A DNA stretch of 64,000 nt from Drosophila persimilis (Eukaryota; Arthropoda; Insecta; Diptera; Drosophilidae). The stretch lies in the NCBI RefSeq assembly GCF_003286085.1, contig NW_020825324.1, forward strand, positions 2,735,501 to 2,799,500. The letters are read 5' to 3'. Numbering within the stretch: position 1 is the stretch's first letter; every line of letters begins with the position of its first letter. The notes under the pieces are model-generated. The model saw only the letters and a list, made by a program, of their open reading frames with translations. It ran no database searches and had not been told where the DNA came from. The position numbers and the translations under genes were made by a program. Shown piece by piece: positions 26,084-37,906 of this stretch.

Positions 26084-28120
26084 ATCTCTCACTCTCTCTT
26101 TAGTTTTACTATGGGGTTTCGTGCTGTTTTTTTCTTTTTGTTTTTTTTTTAGGGGAAATACCTTCACACTCACGGCTCACATTGGTGGCGCACTCTGTTG
26201 CCTGGGCGCAGCGACTGTTGCTGTTTTTTTTTCTTGCTTTTCTTTTCTTTTGTTCTGTTTTTGCTATTTTGCTGTTTTTCTGGTCACTCGTTTTCACTCC
26301 ATTTCACTGCACGCACATTGTGTGTGTATCCCTGGAATGCACACACGAACACAAACATCAGGAAGAGTGTCAGGAAGCTCACACACAAACACACACACCC
26401 ATACAGAAAGAGAGAGCCAGCAGTCAGCATCCTCGCTCTCTCACTCCAGAGCTTGCAAATTCCACTTCCACTCTCACTCCCCATGCCCACTTCAACTCCC
26501 ACTCATGCTTTTACTTCCACTCCTGCTCTCTTTTCCAATCAAAAGCCCGGCTTCGGCTTTCACCACTGCTTGCATGCTTTACCGATTTTCTACTCATTCT
26601 ACTGCTTGCACTTTGCATGTCTCCATGTCTCCTCATTTTAAACCTGCTTCCACTCACACTCTAGTTTGTTGTACTGCTTCTTCTACTGCTTGCACTGCTG
26701 CTCCACTAAATCTCTTTTTCTCACTCCATCTCTCTCCCTTTCTATGTCTCTCTCTTTAGCTGTGTCGAGGGCGTCATGGGGCGTGGCATTGCATTTTGCT
26801 GCGCATTTGACTTTTTACGCAACAAATCCTATACACACAAATACATATGTACGAAGTCCTGCAACAGTGCCTGCTTTACAGATGTGTGCGTGTAAGTGCG
26901 TAGTTTGATTAACCACCGCCAGGGGGGATGGAGGAGGAGAGAGCATTAATTTGGAAGGGGTTGGAGGGGCACGAACAGGAGCCGGAACAGGAACAGCAAC
27001 GGGAGCCAGACCAGGAGGAGCAGGAGCAGGAGCAGGAGCAGGCCAAACGGTTATCTGGAAAAGTTGTTGCTCTATTTCTCTATTTTCTTTCTGTTTGTTG
27101 TTGCTGTTGCTGCTGTTTGTTTGTTTGTTTGGTGGGAATCTCCGCTGCGGGGTTGTGTGTGTGTGTTCGGAGTGAACTTCGGAATATCATGTACATATGA
27201 GGCTGTGCGTGTGTGCGTGTGTGCAACCCCTCAAAAAGAGGATACGGATACGGATACTGCGTATGTTTTTGTAGGGCAGGGATTTTTTGGCAAACAACAA
27301 GAACCAATGAGACTTATTTGCGGCACAGAAAAAAAACAAGCAAAAAAAACACCCACACACATACACACTGAAGACCGTTATGAGGGACCGTTAGAAAGCC
27401 CATATACTCCTCCTGGAGGGATACCGTGAAGAATCCATTGGATGGCAGTACATACTGGATGGAAGCCCTTTAAAAGCCATACACACACACAAACACACGC
27501 CCGCACGCACACTCCCGTAAAACCGGATGAATACAGTTCAAATTGCTGCATACCGTTACTCCTGTTCAAAGGAGAGAGTACCGTACCGTATCCCTTTGTA
27601 CCGCCAGATGGACACCAATCTGATCTGTTCTGTTCTGACAAATTAAGGAATTTATCTCCTTTTTTGCCAATAGACAGACCGTTAGACGTTAGAAGCCTTT
27701 CCCTCTTCCTGGATCTTCTCCTCCGTTTTTTACACTGCACTCTGCACTTCGCACTGCATTGCGGTTCGGTTCCTTCGCATGAGTCGCGAGACTCGGTCTC
27801 AGTTATGGTTTCTGTTTCGCTGTCGGTTTCCTTTTCGGTTTCGGTTTCGGTCCGGGGCATATACAAACGGGCTTTACGGGGCCACACCACACACAACCAA
27901 CACACCCAACACACTCACACACTCTGGACAAAAACACACACTTACACGGAGCGCCTGTCGCAGTAGTCGACTCCTGCTGCGGCGGCACTTAATTCTAGAA
28001 TGAAACGCCATCGGTTCGGGGCGGCAGTACGAGGCGAAAGCTGCGCCATTAGACGACGACATCAACGGCTACAGCCCCACAGTACCCACAGCACAGCCTC
28101 TCCTCTGGTATCAAAGAGAA

Positions 28121-28171
<51 letters not shown>

Positions 28172-29400
28172 AGGGCAGCGAGAGCGCAGCTGCTGGAGAA
28201 GAGAACAAAGCAAAAGCAGTGCACAGACATATGTAGGACAGAGGAGAGGGGGAACGAACGGTGGTTGTCAAACACAATTGAACCGAGCCGGGATTCATAA
28301 CTACGCACTTGACCGTGTTCCGTTCCGGACTTGTGAGAGCTGGCAGCGTATCGTGTCCCATTTGAAGCCTGAAGGCTCATGGATAATGTGTGTCATGCCT
28401 TTAAGCACTATCCCTATCATTCCTTGATATAATAAACAATTTGCTAGGATATTGTATTTCAATAATGCAAAACAGATTATAAATGTTTAGATCTCTCTAT
28501 CCCATCGTTCTCTGAAGGGTGGACGTGCTATGGAGCGGCGCAGGGGGGACCTCTGAGCGTGTGAAAAGTGTCACTACGTTGTGATGCCTCAATTGTGACT
28601 CGTTTGTGGAGCATCGAGAGCAATAGAACCCGAACGAGCCGAACCGGTAACAACAGAAGTGCGCAGCACCCCCCCAACATGGCATCCCCAATCCCAATCG
28701 CGTTCTCATCTGCGTGTTGCCCTGGGATACTCCTCTGGCTGTGCTGGAATGTCGCTTACATCAAGGGAATTAGAGAGATGAAACAAAAGCGAAAGAGAGA
28801 CAGGCGGCGAGAGTAGAAAGGGTTCTGGTGTCAGTGCGTCTCATTGTTGGGCCTCGGAGCCTGCGTAATGAGGAAAACGAATGCGGAAATTCAGCCAGAA
28901 CTGTCAACTGTGTTGAAACGAATCGGAACTGCCATTTTGTGAAGGAATTCTTCCTGTTATTAAACCATAACAAATGTACAAAACCTTTTTCAGCCCTCTA
29001 GCTAGTGGGCTCTTTTTGTACTGCTTTTACTTAAAACCTTGGAGTATTTGAGAGGTTCATAAGAATTTTGTACCTATTGATACTAATTTACAATCATAAA
29101 TACGATTCTCTTTAGCATATACCCGAGATATATACTGCACTTTCATACTTTCAAATTTAAAATTAAACTAACAAAGCAGTTCTGAACGCAGTGCACTGCT
29201 TGCATGCAGTGGAAGGCGAATGAGTGATGAATAGCGTATAGTAAACTGCTTGCATACCGTGGCGGGCGAAAGAGTGCCCACAGCGAGCAGCCCACTCCAG
29301 ATAAAGATTCCAATTCATGCGAAATTCTACCCGCAGCTGATGATTGGGGAGGGGAGGTTCTTATCTCACAAATATAATGCAGATAAGTAAGTGCTAGTAC
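26084..29400. other. Upstream region of the Otopetrin-like gene, no coding sequence supported
   Basis: This holds the presumed 5' UTR, promoter or first non-coding exons of the minus-strand channel gene. It contains pyrimidine-rich DNA, GGATAC repeats near 27238-27258, CA-rich strings near 27479-27515, and a long GA tract at 28122-28170. No TATA box or start site can be chosen with confidence. Several plus-strand frames of 150-250 codons here (for example from 26022) are antisense or low-complexity shadows. Confidence 0.5.
28122..28170. repeat. (GA)n tract
   Basis: About 24 uninterrupted GA units. GA runs bind GAGA factor in Drosophila, and this one lies 2 kb upstream of the Otopetrin-like start, so a regulatory role is possible; the sequence itself shows only the repeat. 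Confidence 0.9.
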
Positions 29401-29407
29401 AAGATAT

Positions 29408-29413
29408 TTTATT
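29408..29413 (-). terminator. Candidate polyadenylation signal of Rab21
   Basis: AATAAA on the minus strand, about 305 bases past the Rab21 stop codon, with no closer perfect copy. Confidence 0.45.
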
Positions 29414-29718
29414 GCTTGACGCACACAAAGAGCGAAAATGTAATATTAAAAGTCCTAAATAGGGAATCGTGGAATCATATCAGAACAATTTTTAATGGTT
29501 AATCCAGGTATTGGGGTTAATAGGGGGATTACAACAAATAAAGATCATCGGGGACCACTTAAACAAACGATAATTTGGTAACATAATCATACATATATAA
29601 GTAATTATATATATATATCTATATAGTATATACAGACAAACATCGGCTACAGATCTACTGGTACATTACATATTATCACAATGGACGGCGATGGGCGGAC
29701 CCCCGCCTCCCGCAGCTC

Positions 29719-30458
29719 CTAGATGCCGCAGCAGGAACGCTGGCCGGTTCCAGTGTCTTCACCGTTCCCTTCCTCTCCTTCCGACACACTCACGGCGTCG
29801 CTCGCATCTAACCGCAGAAGGTTCGGGGGCTCAGCGTCCCGCTCCCGCTGGCTTAGACGTTCCAACATCAGCTGGGTGAGCAGCTCGAAGATCTCGGCCA
29901 CGCCCTCGTTTTCCTTGGCTGACGCCTCCAGGTACTGGGCGCCCACCGTCTGGGCGTACTGGCGGGCGTCTTCGTAACCGATGGCCCGCTGCTCCTCCAG
30001 ATCAGTCTTGTTGCCCACGATGATGAGGGAGATCTCGGTGCCGCGCATCTGTTTCAGCTCGCGCACCCACGACTTGACCTTCTGGAAGGAGTCCTGGTCG
30101 GTGATGTCGTACACCAGCAGCGCTCCGTCCGAGCCACGGTAGTAGATCGGGCCCAGCGCATGGAAGCGCTCCTGCCCAGCAGTGTCCCAAATGTTCAGCT
30201 GGGCCCGCCGCTCATCGGGCAGCGTCACCTTCTTGGTCACGAACGATGCCTGCAGAGTGCTCAGGTGCTGCGGGTTAAACTTGTCCTCCATGTAGCGCAG
30301 CACCAGCGACGTCTTGCCCACGCAGCCTGCAAGAATCGTAATCGTAGTCGCATCGAATGTCTACTGAAAAGTGGAGTAGGATTTCAGGACTCACCTTCGC
30401 CCAGCAGCACCGCCTTGAAGTTCAGGGTGGGACCGCTCCTGCTCCTACGCGAGCTCAT
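29719..30458 (-). CDS. Rab21: Rab21 small GTPase, two exons
   Basis: Exons 30458-30395 and 30326-29719 (68-base intron, phase 1) encode 223 residues. Rab21 is a Rab5-related GTPase of early endosomes that controls integrin and cargo traffic. The P-loop is GEGCVGKTS (residues 20-28), interrupted by the intron after GE. Further motifs are TLQASF with its switch I Thr, WDTAGQERFHALGPIYYR (switch II, almost identical to human Rab21), NKTD for guanine binding and SAKEN (G5). The tail ends CCGI, a prenylation signal. Downstream of the G domain is an acidic, Ser/Glu-rich linker (VSVSEGEEGNGEDTGTG). Length and order are normal for the family. The start ATG at 30458 gives a short basic N-terminus, as in other Rab21 proteins. 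Confidence 0.95.
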
Positions 30459-30599
30459 TGTTCTCCTTAATCAATTTTTACTGGCTTAGTTTAAACTTTT
30501 AATTTTGTTTTGGTCATGGAGGATCCATAAAATGAGACGTCACGCGATTTTCTTGCCACCATGTCTAGCTCACACACCTTGCAAATTGTACACTTTTCA

Positions 30600-30770
30600 T
30601 AGTATTTTCTAGTACTTTCCAGTATATTTTAAGACGCGCTGTGGACCACCCTCTTGTCGAATGCACCACTTAGTGCAGGGTGACCGTTTACGGTATTTTT
30701 TATACTTTTCGGTATTTTTTGGCGTCCAAAATGAGCCGGTATATTTACGGTATATCTGTATTTTTTAGAG
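30600..30770. promoter_or_regulatory. Cluster of GGTATTTT-type core promoter motifs upstream of Rab21
   Basis: About seven copies of (C/A)GGTATTTT-like sequence lie in 170 bases: at 30601, 30621, 30691, 30710, 30737, 30748 and 30758. This resembles the Drosophila housekeeping core promoter element usually called Ohler motif 6 (KTYRGTATWTTT). A GGTGACC near 30679 recalls motif 1. The cluster starts 140 bases upstream of the Rab21 start codon, fitting the TATA-less promoter of a constitutive gene. It could serve both directions. Confidence 0.5.
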
Positions 30771-31299
30771 TGAGGCCGTATTACGGCGCATTCCATACTC
30801 ACTTACGTTTTCTTACGTTTTATGTTGCTGTCAGCATTAATTTGTATGGGCCAGACTCATGTGCCGTAAAATCGAGCAGCATTGTTCCACAACATTGCGC
30901 GGATTGAGCAACATTTTGCATACCCTGGGAAATGGATGTTATGGAACTGAGAAAATGTTTGTCATCTAATGCACCAATAAGGGCCAAAACTAGTCAGTTT
31001 CTGTTTTAAAGGTATTTCAACGATATTTTGAAGGGTTTGGTCTTCTTACAGAGACCAAGAATGGGTATCGGGATCGGCATATGTATATTTAAAAGACCCT
31101 AATCATATGCATTAATATGTCCAAAACATAATAATCTGAGTTCATTTCTATATTAATTACGTTTTGAAACAAATTAGAAAAACAGTTTTTTCATATATGT
31201 ATATCAACGAAATAGGGTATACCTGTGCCCAAACGGGAGCGCTGGTGCAGCCGAACAGCTGTTTTCGTCGACACGTGTCGGAAAAAAGGAAAATTCCTG

Positions 31300-32215
31300 T
31301 GCAGAGTGGACAATGCCGAGGGCGCGCATCCTGGAGGGGACAGCCGGACAGAGGTCGCCCCCCTCCCCTCGGACTCCCTACGTCGGATCGGAGCTATAAT
31401 CATGGCCGGGAGCTCAGATTCGATTGGAGACGACGACTGGCGACTGGATTCTGGTGGCTGGTGCGATGGAAAGACCGACAAGGTCGCGTGTGCCGTGGGG
31501 AATGGGGCCTGCTCCACCTCTGCCTGTACCGGCCCCGCGACCCCCCTGCGTGCTGCCTGCCGCCTTCCTGCTGTTCTCGCGCCAGGAGCACATTGGCCGC
31601 ATCTCGACCGAGTTCAGCGAGGGGAGCGGAATCACGACGACGAGCGATACCCTTCAAAGATGTGGGCGATGCGCACGCCCTGGACGTGTCGGTGGCGGAG
31701 CGGTGCATCTACTGGGCTGACGAGAAGACCAAGTGCATCTTCCGGGCCTTTCCCAATGGCTCCTATGTGCAGCGGATGGCGTACGATGGCCGTATCCGAG
31801 CTGCAACCATGGCCGGGAGCTCATATTCGACCAGGAGACGAGACGCCTCTACTGGATGGCAAGAAGCGTCGGATACTGGTTGCCAGCTAGGACTAAGTGT
31901 ACTGGAGCGACTGGAGCACCGCGGACATTTATCAAGACGGGCCAGCCGCAGCCTCGCCAAGAACGTGCCCTGCATTCCCCCCAGCTACGACAGACTGCCC
32001 AAATGTGCCGCTGCCGGTGTCCTGGCATGTCCATGAAGGCGAGGCGTCTGCTCTTCTCGACAGATGTCGGCAGCCATCAGGCCATCATTCGGGCCCGAGT
32101 CGATGGCAATGAGCGTGTGGAACTGGAAGGAGTCACGGCGCTGGCCCTGGACCAACAGTCCGATAAACCATGCGTATCGAAGTTATAGACATCGATGGAA
32201 AGAACAAGTAAGCCA
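31300..32215 (+). pseudogene. Broken LRP/LDL-receptor-type beta-propeller and EGF gene remains
   Basis: Pieces of an LDL-receptor-related protein can be read in order, but in changing frames. They are: NGACSTSAC / [11 protein letters not shown], like an EGF-type NGGCSHLCL (about 31500-31540); [19 protein letters not shown], a propeller start (31569-31625); [20 protein letters not shown] and [24 protein letters not shown] blades (31654-31776); [12 protein letters not shown] (31824-31859); [12 protein letters not shown] (31900); RLLFSTDVGSHQAIIRARVD and VTALALDQQ (32043-32160); and MRIEVIDIDGKNK, running into a donor GTAAGC (32170-32210). At least three frame changes and missing blades within about 900 bases make a functional protein unlikely. 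It could instead be a badly assembled active gene. No signal peptide or membrane segment is seen. Confidence 0.7.
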
Positions 32216-32758
32216 CGAATATGGGGATCCTTTAGACACATGTGTAATCCCCTGCTCCCTTGTTTCGATGCACATCTCACAGGTAATCAACATTGCCGCT
32301 TTGGGGTGAGGAATGGGTACGTACCATGCATATGCGGCAACCGGGCTGGAAAACTAATTCATAATTAATTATATACACATTCGCGGCTAATGATGGTGGT
32401 GGCAGGACTGGGAGGACTGGCGCGTGGACAATTTGTAAGTGCGCAATCAAAGTGGAGTAGAAAATGTGTGATTTTCCCCAGTCATGACAATAAACCATTA
32501 ATTTTAATCCATTGCAGGAGTGCAGCGGTAGTGCGGCTCTTTCCATTAAAGTAATTGACAGAGATTTCTCCACAATGGCGGGTCAACACTTGCTGCCCAG
32601 TCCCCGGGGTCGACTTACTCAAGTGTTTGCGTTCCCAGGTAAACACTTGGGTGATTGGAGGATATTTCCACAGGTGGGTTGCCGTTGCGCCCTCCCGTTC
32701 CGATTTCGGTTCAGAGGCTCGGTGCTGCAGTTCGTTGATACTTTCATTTGCTCCGCAG

Positions 32759-32891
32759 CACTGGACGAACCATGAGGCAGCTGCTGATTCTGCTGAGGAC
32801 GCTCCTCGTACACGGATTCGTGGCCCTGTTCACCGTGCTCACCCGCGTGCTCCAGGCAGCCCTCAATCTGTGGCATTCGCTGGCCCTCTAA
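32759..32891 (+). CDS. Small ORF for a 39-residue hydrophobic peptide
   Basis: ATG at 32772 to TAA at 32889-32891. The peptide starts MRQLLILLRTLLVHG and continues FVALFTVLTRVLQAA; it is mostly Leu/Val/Ala/Phe with four Arg/His on one side, so it could form one amphipathic or membrane helix. Codons are typical of Drosophila coding DNA (CTG, CTC, GTG, GCC). Thirteen bases before the ATG is a good splice acceptor (pyrimidine-rich, ending TTTGCTCCGCAG at 32758), implying a spliced 5' leader. The fucosyltransferase starts 242 bases after the stop, so both could be on one mRNA, or this ORF could be the peptide of an independent short gene. No known family recognised. Confidence 0.45.
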
Positions 32892-33133
32892 TCATCTAAT
32901 GGTCAGTGGAAGGAGACGCCAAAAAATGTTTGCCCACCCTGGGTGCCTGGTACCGATAAGGGCTGTACGCCTACCTGCCGTTCAATGTGTGTTTTCTCCA
33001 CTTATCCGCAAAGCAATCAATACTACTTACCTTATCGCCCTCGCACCTCGGCCGTCAGAAGGTAGGGGAACGACGACAATCGCGGTGGAGGAAGGCGTCG
33101 CATTATCTGAAGACCAGCTAATGCCAATTGTCA

Positions 33134-34426
33134 ATGGCTGCTCGTTCAGGTCGGATCGTCAATGGGTGTCGGCGCCCGACCCAGCTGCTGTTGCTGCTTT
33201 TGTTGGCTGTCTTCCTCCTGGGCACTCTGCTAGTGCTGTACAAGCTCAACCACTCGCCGTTGATCCACCAGTATGACATTCTGCAGGAGTACCTGGAGAG
33301 CAACCCCCAGAAGAGCTCCCGAACGCGCTCCATTCTGCTGTGGAGCAGCTTCTTCGGGGATCCGCGCTGGGGCTTGCCCGCGGACTCGCTGGGGCCGCAG
33401 GAGCTGCGCGAGGACCTGCACTGTCCCGTGTATCAGTGCGAGGTGACCAACAGCCATGACTTCCTGCCCGCTCTGGATCTGTACGACGCCATTGTGTTCC
33501 ATATGGCCGAGCATTTCCCCTTTCTGCAGCCTGTGCCCGCGAGCCGCAGTCCGCACCAGGCCTATGTGTTCGCCCTGATGGAGTCGGCTGGCGAGACCAA
33601 GCACCGGCTGAGTGACGAGCGGGACTTCTATAACCTCACCATGACCAATCGCCTTGACTCGGATGTGGTGTGGCCCTATGGCCAGCTGCAGGACATCGAA
33701 ACGGGCGCCGTTGTGGCCCCCAGTGCCCAGCCCCACTGGCGCCAGCCGCCCACAAAAGGTACCTGGAACGACACCCGGGCAGAGGGACTGTGGCAGAGCA
33801 AGACCAAGATGGCAGCATGGTTCGTGTCCCACTGCCAGACGCTGTCTCGGCGCGAGAACCTAACGGCGGCCCTGCAGGAGCATTTAGAGGTGGACGTATA
33901 CGGCAAGTGCGGACCCCTTAGGTGAGTCACCATCTTCCTCATGCCCCTATGCCATCGTGGAGTCCACATTAACGCTGTTGTTTCTTCCAGCTGTGATCGC
34001 GGCGACCCGCACTGCGATGAGATGCTGGACACGGACTACATGTTCTATCTGGCCTTTGAGAACTCGCTGTGCGAGGACTATGTGACGGAGAAGCTCTTTG
34101 GAGTGCTGGAGCGCCACATCATACCCGTGGTGTTTGGCGGGGCCGATTACACGCGCTTCCTGCCACCGCACTCCTACATCGACGCGAATCGCTTCGACAG
34201 CGCCCACGAGCTGGCCGAGCACATGCGTTTCGTGGCCGGCGATTTGGAAGAGTACACGAGCTTCTTCTGGTGGCGCCAGCACTACCGCCTGGTCACCGTC
34301 TCCCCCTTCTGCGACCTTTGCGCCCGTCTGCACTCGTCCGCTCAGCGACATAGGTCCCAGGTGTACGGCGACATCCAGTCCTGGTGGTTCAACAGCTGCC
34401 GGTTCAAGGCAAACATCCGATTCTGA
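33134..34426 (+). CDS. FucTC: Alpha-1,3-fucosyltransferase, GT10 family (FucTC type)
   Basis: Exons 33134-33921 and 33991-34426 (69-base intron, phase 2) encode 407 residues. GT10 enzymes transfer fucose from GDP-fucose to GlcNAc of glycans in the Golgi. Residues about 17-38 (TQLLLLLLLAVFLLGTLLVL) form the type II signal anchor. The stem and catalytic domain follow. The family motif is clear: AAWFVSHC, then after the intron FYLAFENSLCEDYVTEKLF, with the DYVTEK signature, then IIPVVFGGADY. A Cys-rich C-terminus (FCDLCARL, WWFNSCRF) fits the family. Three N-glycosylation sequons are present (NLT, NDT, NLT). The start ATG at 33134 has a weak context and is preceded by an overlapping out-of-frame ATG at 33121. 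Assignment to FucTC rests on family likeness and on its neighbour Rab21; enzymatic activity is not shown by the sequence. Confidence 0.9.
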
Positions 34427-36961
34427 GGGCGACGCACGAAAAGGAAGAGGACGGCGCTATGCGACAGCCGCACGCGAGAAAGCGGGATAGCAGGCATGCG
34501 ACTGTTTGCATACGATATGGAAAACATTTTCTTGTGTCTCCTGCTCCAACTGTCATGGCCATGCCCACCTACCAATAATTGTGTGACAAAGCTCGAAGCC
34601 CCGGCCCGAAAGATAAGATATGCGGGGAGCCGGCTACGACTACTATTTGACATTATCGCCGTCTAATGCAGCACTGACTCATCCACAATCGCAACTACAA
34701 CTAATCCAAAAGCGTCACATTATCGCCATTATGAGCCTCTAGGGGCGATAAGAGTACACACACTTACCCATACACGTACGCACGCACACACACGCACCTT
34801 TGTGTAAGTTTAATTTGTTTCGATTCCTATGTAGACCCCTGGGCCATCATTATTTCTTCCAATTTACAGCTGTAACCCTCTCCTGTATTACTATTTTAAT
34901 AATTAGTTTATCTTAGTCAGTAAGTAAGTAAGATAATCTGTAGAACAACTGAAATTACTAGCTCCAATTCTTTGTCATATGCATGCCAGTTTGTGGTGGC
35001 AGTTTAGGGTAACTCTCTGATGTTACTAACTTATTTTACAATGAATATTCACCATTATTAATTAGAGATTACTTGTTGTTGCTTTGGCAGATTTTTCATA
35101 GATTAAGGGTTTTTAATGCCCGTTATCTGATGTTGTTTGTTGTTTAGCGGGCCCTAAAATGTTCATTAAAACATTCTAGGACCTTTTTAAAGATGATTTT
35201 TAAGCAAGTGAAGGACTGCAACTAAAGCATTGCTTTTTTTCTTGAACCTTCCATTCCTTTTCCCTTTATTAATTTGTTCTTGATATCAAGTTTTAGCTGA
35301 AAGTGTTTTCTATGGAATCAGGTAGTTTTTTCATATTTCCATTTATTATTATTTATTTTTACGCATTCAGAGGCTCAAGTTGGAAGCATTTTGTATACCA
35401 AATGTCTGAAAAATCTGATCAAAATATTCCGATTCATTTCAGTTTTTGTTTTACTTTTTAATCGTTAAGACGTCTCCAGTTTGAAGGTTCCTGATAATAC
35501 GGATGCTCTCCTCACGCAGAACCATCTTCAGAGCCCATCTACCACGCGAGACGGGTTGATTGTTTGCTGAAGTCTATTGGCTATAGTTTCCGTTAATAGT
35601 TCGGAAGGGTGTAAGATGTGCTTCATGCAATGGATTCTGGCGAGAATGCATGGGATCGCATTTGCATTTTTTTAAGTGTTCGAAAGCATTTGAGATTGCA
35701 TTTGTTTCCATTTAAGCGCTAAAATTATGATGATTTTTGTTTCCTGTGGACGTACTAATTGGGATTCAGTCTAGTGTCAATGTTTTCAGTTAATCATTAG
35801 CAAGATCTGCTTGCATGCGATTTGGCTTACCTCAGCAGTCGGGAGGCTCTCCCGTTCTTCTTTCTTGGGAGCCTTATTATCTTCGTCCGCTTCGCCTTCC
35901 CGCTTCCTCTTTCTTTCCATTATGGTATCAAAATATACTCGCAGTAGATATACATATAGACATTTATTGGAGAATACTCGTAGTCGCGCGTCGTAGCTGT
36001 TCTTGGGATAGGATGGGATGCTGTCAATTGCGATTTCAGAATGGACATATATGTATATTTAATGGATTACCTTTTCTGCCTTTATAATTATAAAGTCAGA
36101 GCTCGGTCACAAATCTAGGCAACCTTCTGAAATATTAAGGTTTTCCAATTTGATTGGTATTTATCATCGCTATAGAACTTATGATGCCTGCAAAGCATTG
36201 AGTTAGGGTTCTTGAGACTCAGAGCCCCCGTTTCGAACGTTTGGCGCTTCTCCAGGGCTGGGCACTTGGGGAGGCGCACGCGTCGCGATATTCGTGCGTC
36301 GTGGGTCGTGCGTCGTGCTTCGTGTATTCCAAATGTCAAGTGTCAAACGATGACGTCTCTGACGGACGGAAGCTGCTATTGTTCCTTATTGTTTTTCCTG
36401 CGGTAAAGCTTTTTCGAAGCTTCTGGAGCTATTCTGGAGAGCAACAGAGAGTTCCTGCGGGAGAGGGACACAAACCCCCACGTCAGCTGTGCGCTCCGCT
36501 GTGTATTTGTGTGTGTGTGCTTTTGGGGCGCTTTCGCGTAGAAGCTTTTTTGGGCCGCAGCTTTTTGAAGGATACTGTGTGTGGCACGGCTCTGAAAGCA
36601 CTTCCTATGGAAATTCATGACATTTTACTCATTCTGTGCTAGATTTCCCGATAGTTCAAATCAGAGGTAACACAAATCGAGGAGATTACGGCAGTAAAAC
36701 CCCCAAGTAAATAAAAAAGAGCCAGCAGACAACCAAAACCCAAAAATCAAACCAAACCAAAACCACGCTCAACGCTCAATACCTCCGCCTAAAAAATATC
36801 CAGAACTAAAGTAAATTCAAGAAATTTCATTGATTTTCGGCAAGAAGTGTATGTGCTGTGCCACGAGGAAACGAACGTACGAAAGCAATTGTTTTTCCTG
36901 AATTTCCCCCCTTCACCCAATAAAGTGCGCAAGAGTGAGACGTAAGTTGCATAATTTTCAG

Positions 36962-37035
36962 AGAAAATCGAACCGAAAATCAACCGAAAATCAACCAAAA
37001 ATCAACCAAAAATTAACCAAAAATCAAGCGAAAGT
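36962..37035. repeat. AAAATCAACC short tandem repeat
   Basis: Six or seven degenerate copies of an 11-12-base A-rich unit (AAAATCAACCA) in the presumed stoned upstream region. Confidence 0.8.
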
Positions 37036-37870
37036 GTTGAATATTGCTAAAAAAAAACCCCATTAAATATTTCTCCAATGAGTGTGTGCCACCTTTTTTT
37101 TAATGTTCATTTTGACTGTGTCGGGGAAAGTGTGAAGAAAAGTTGAGTAGGAAAACTCGTGTAACACTTGTATGTACATAATATACATATATATTCATAT
37201 ATACCTCTATGTACGTGCGTGGGAACGTACTCTGTCTCTGTCTCGCTCCCTCTGTCTTCCTGTCTCTTTTTCTCTATGCCCCAAAGTGCGTCTCTATATC
37301 ATCGATTTTTCCCTCACACTAAAAGCCATAGGCAACAACAACCGAGATGTAAGAGATACTACTGCCCCCCATTCGCAGAGAAGCGTGCTGTCCTGCTTCT
37401 CTCTGTGCCCCATATGTACATCATCTGCATGATGATGCGGCAGAGCATCCTTGAAAAGGGATACCCCTCTCTCTATCTCTCTCCCTCTCTGTCTGATCTT
37501 GAAATATTCAACCAATTGCAAAACAATTATCGATGACCCCCAATGATTGTGGCATTCCTTCGCAAATAATAGATATGTAATTGTTCGGGTGCTGGTGCTG
37601 GTGCTGGTGCTAGTGTTGGCAAAGTGCCCGTCAAAAGTCACTTAACAGTAAGTGCAAGTGGGCGAAAATCTATTGCCTGCCAATGTGAGCTTTGACTTTT
37701 GTGTTGAGTTCTCTTCTCGGCTTTTTTAGCGTTTTTGTTGTTTCTGCGGCTCTGTGGCTGTGGCTCTGTGGTGAAAAAGCTCTCCTTGTTCGAGAAAGCT
37801 CGTGTGTAGGTACACCACATTCAGAGACGCAGAGCCCCGCCAGGAAGCTCGTTGTCAAAAAGAGAAGAGA

Positions 37871-37906
37871 ATCGAGGAGAGGAGAGGAGAGGAGAGGAGA
37901 GGAGAG
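37871..37906. repeat. GGAGA tandem repeat
   Basis: About seven perfect copies of GAGGA in the presumed first intron or upstream region of stoned. Confidence 0.9.

Noticed and set aside
26022..26759. Plus-strand frame of 245 codons
   Set aside because: Pyrimidine-rich stretch opposite the start of the channel gene; Ser/Thr/His/Cys-rich composition is not protein-like.
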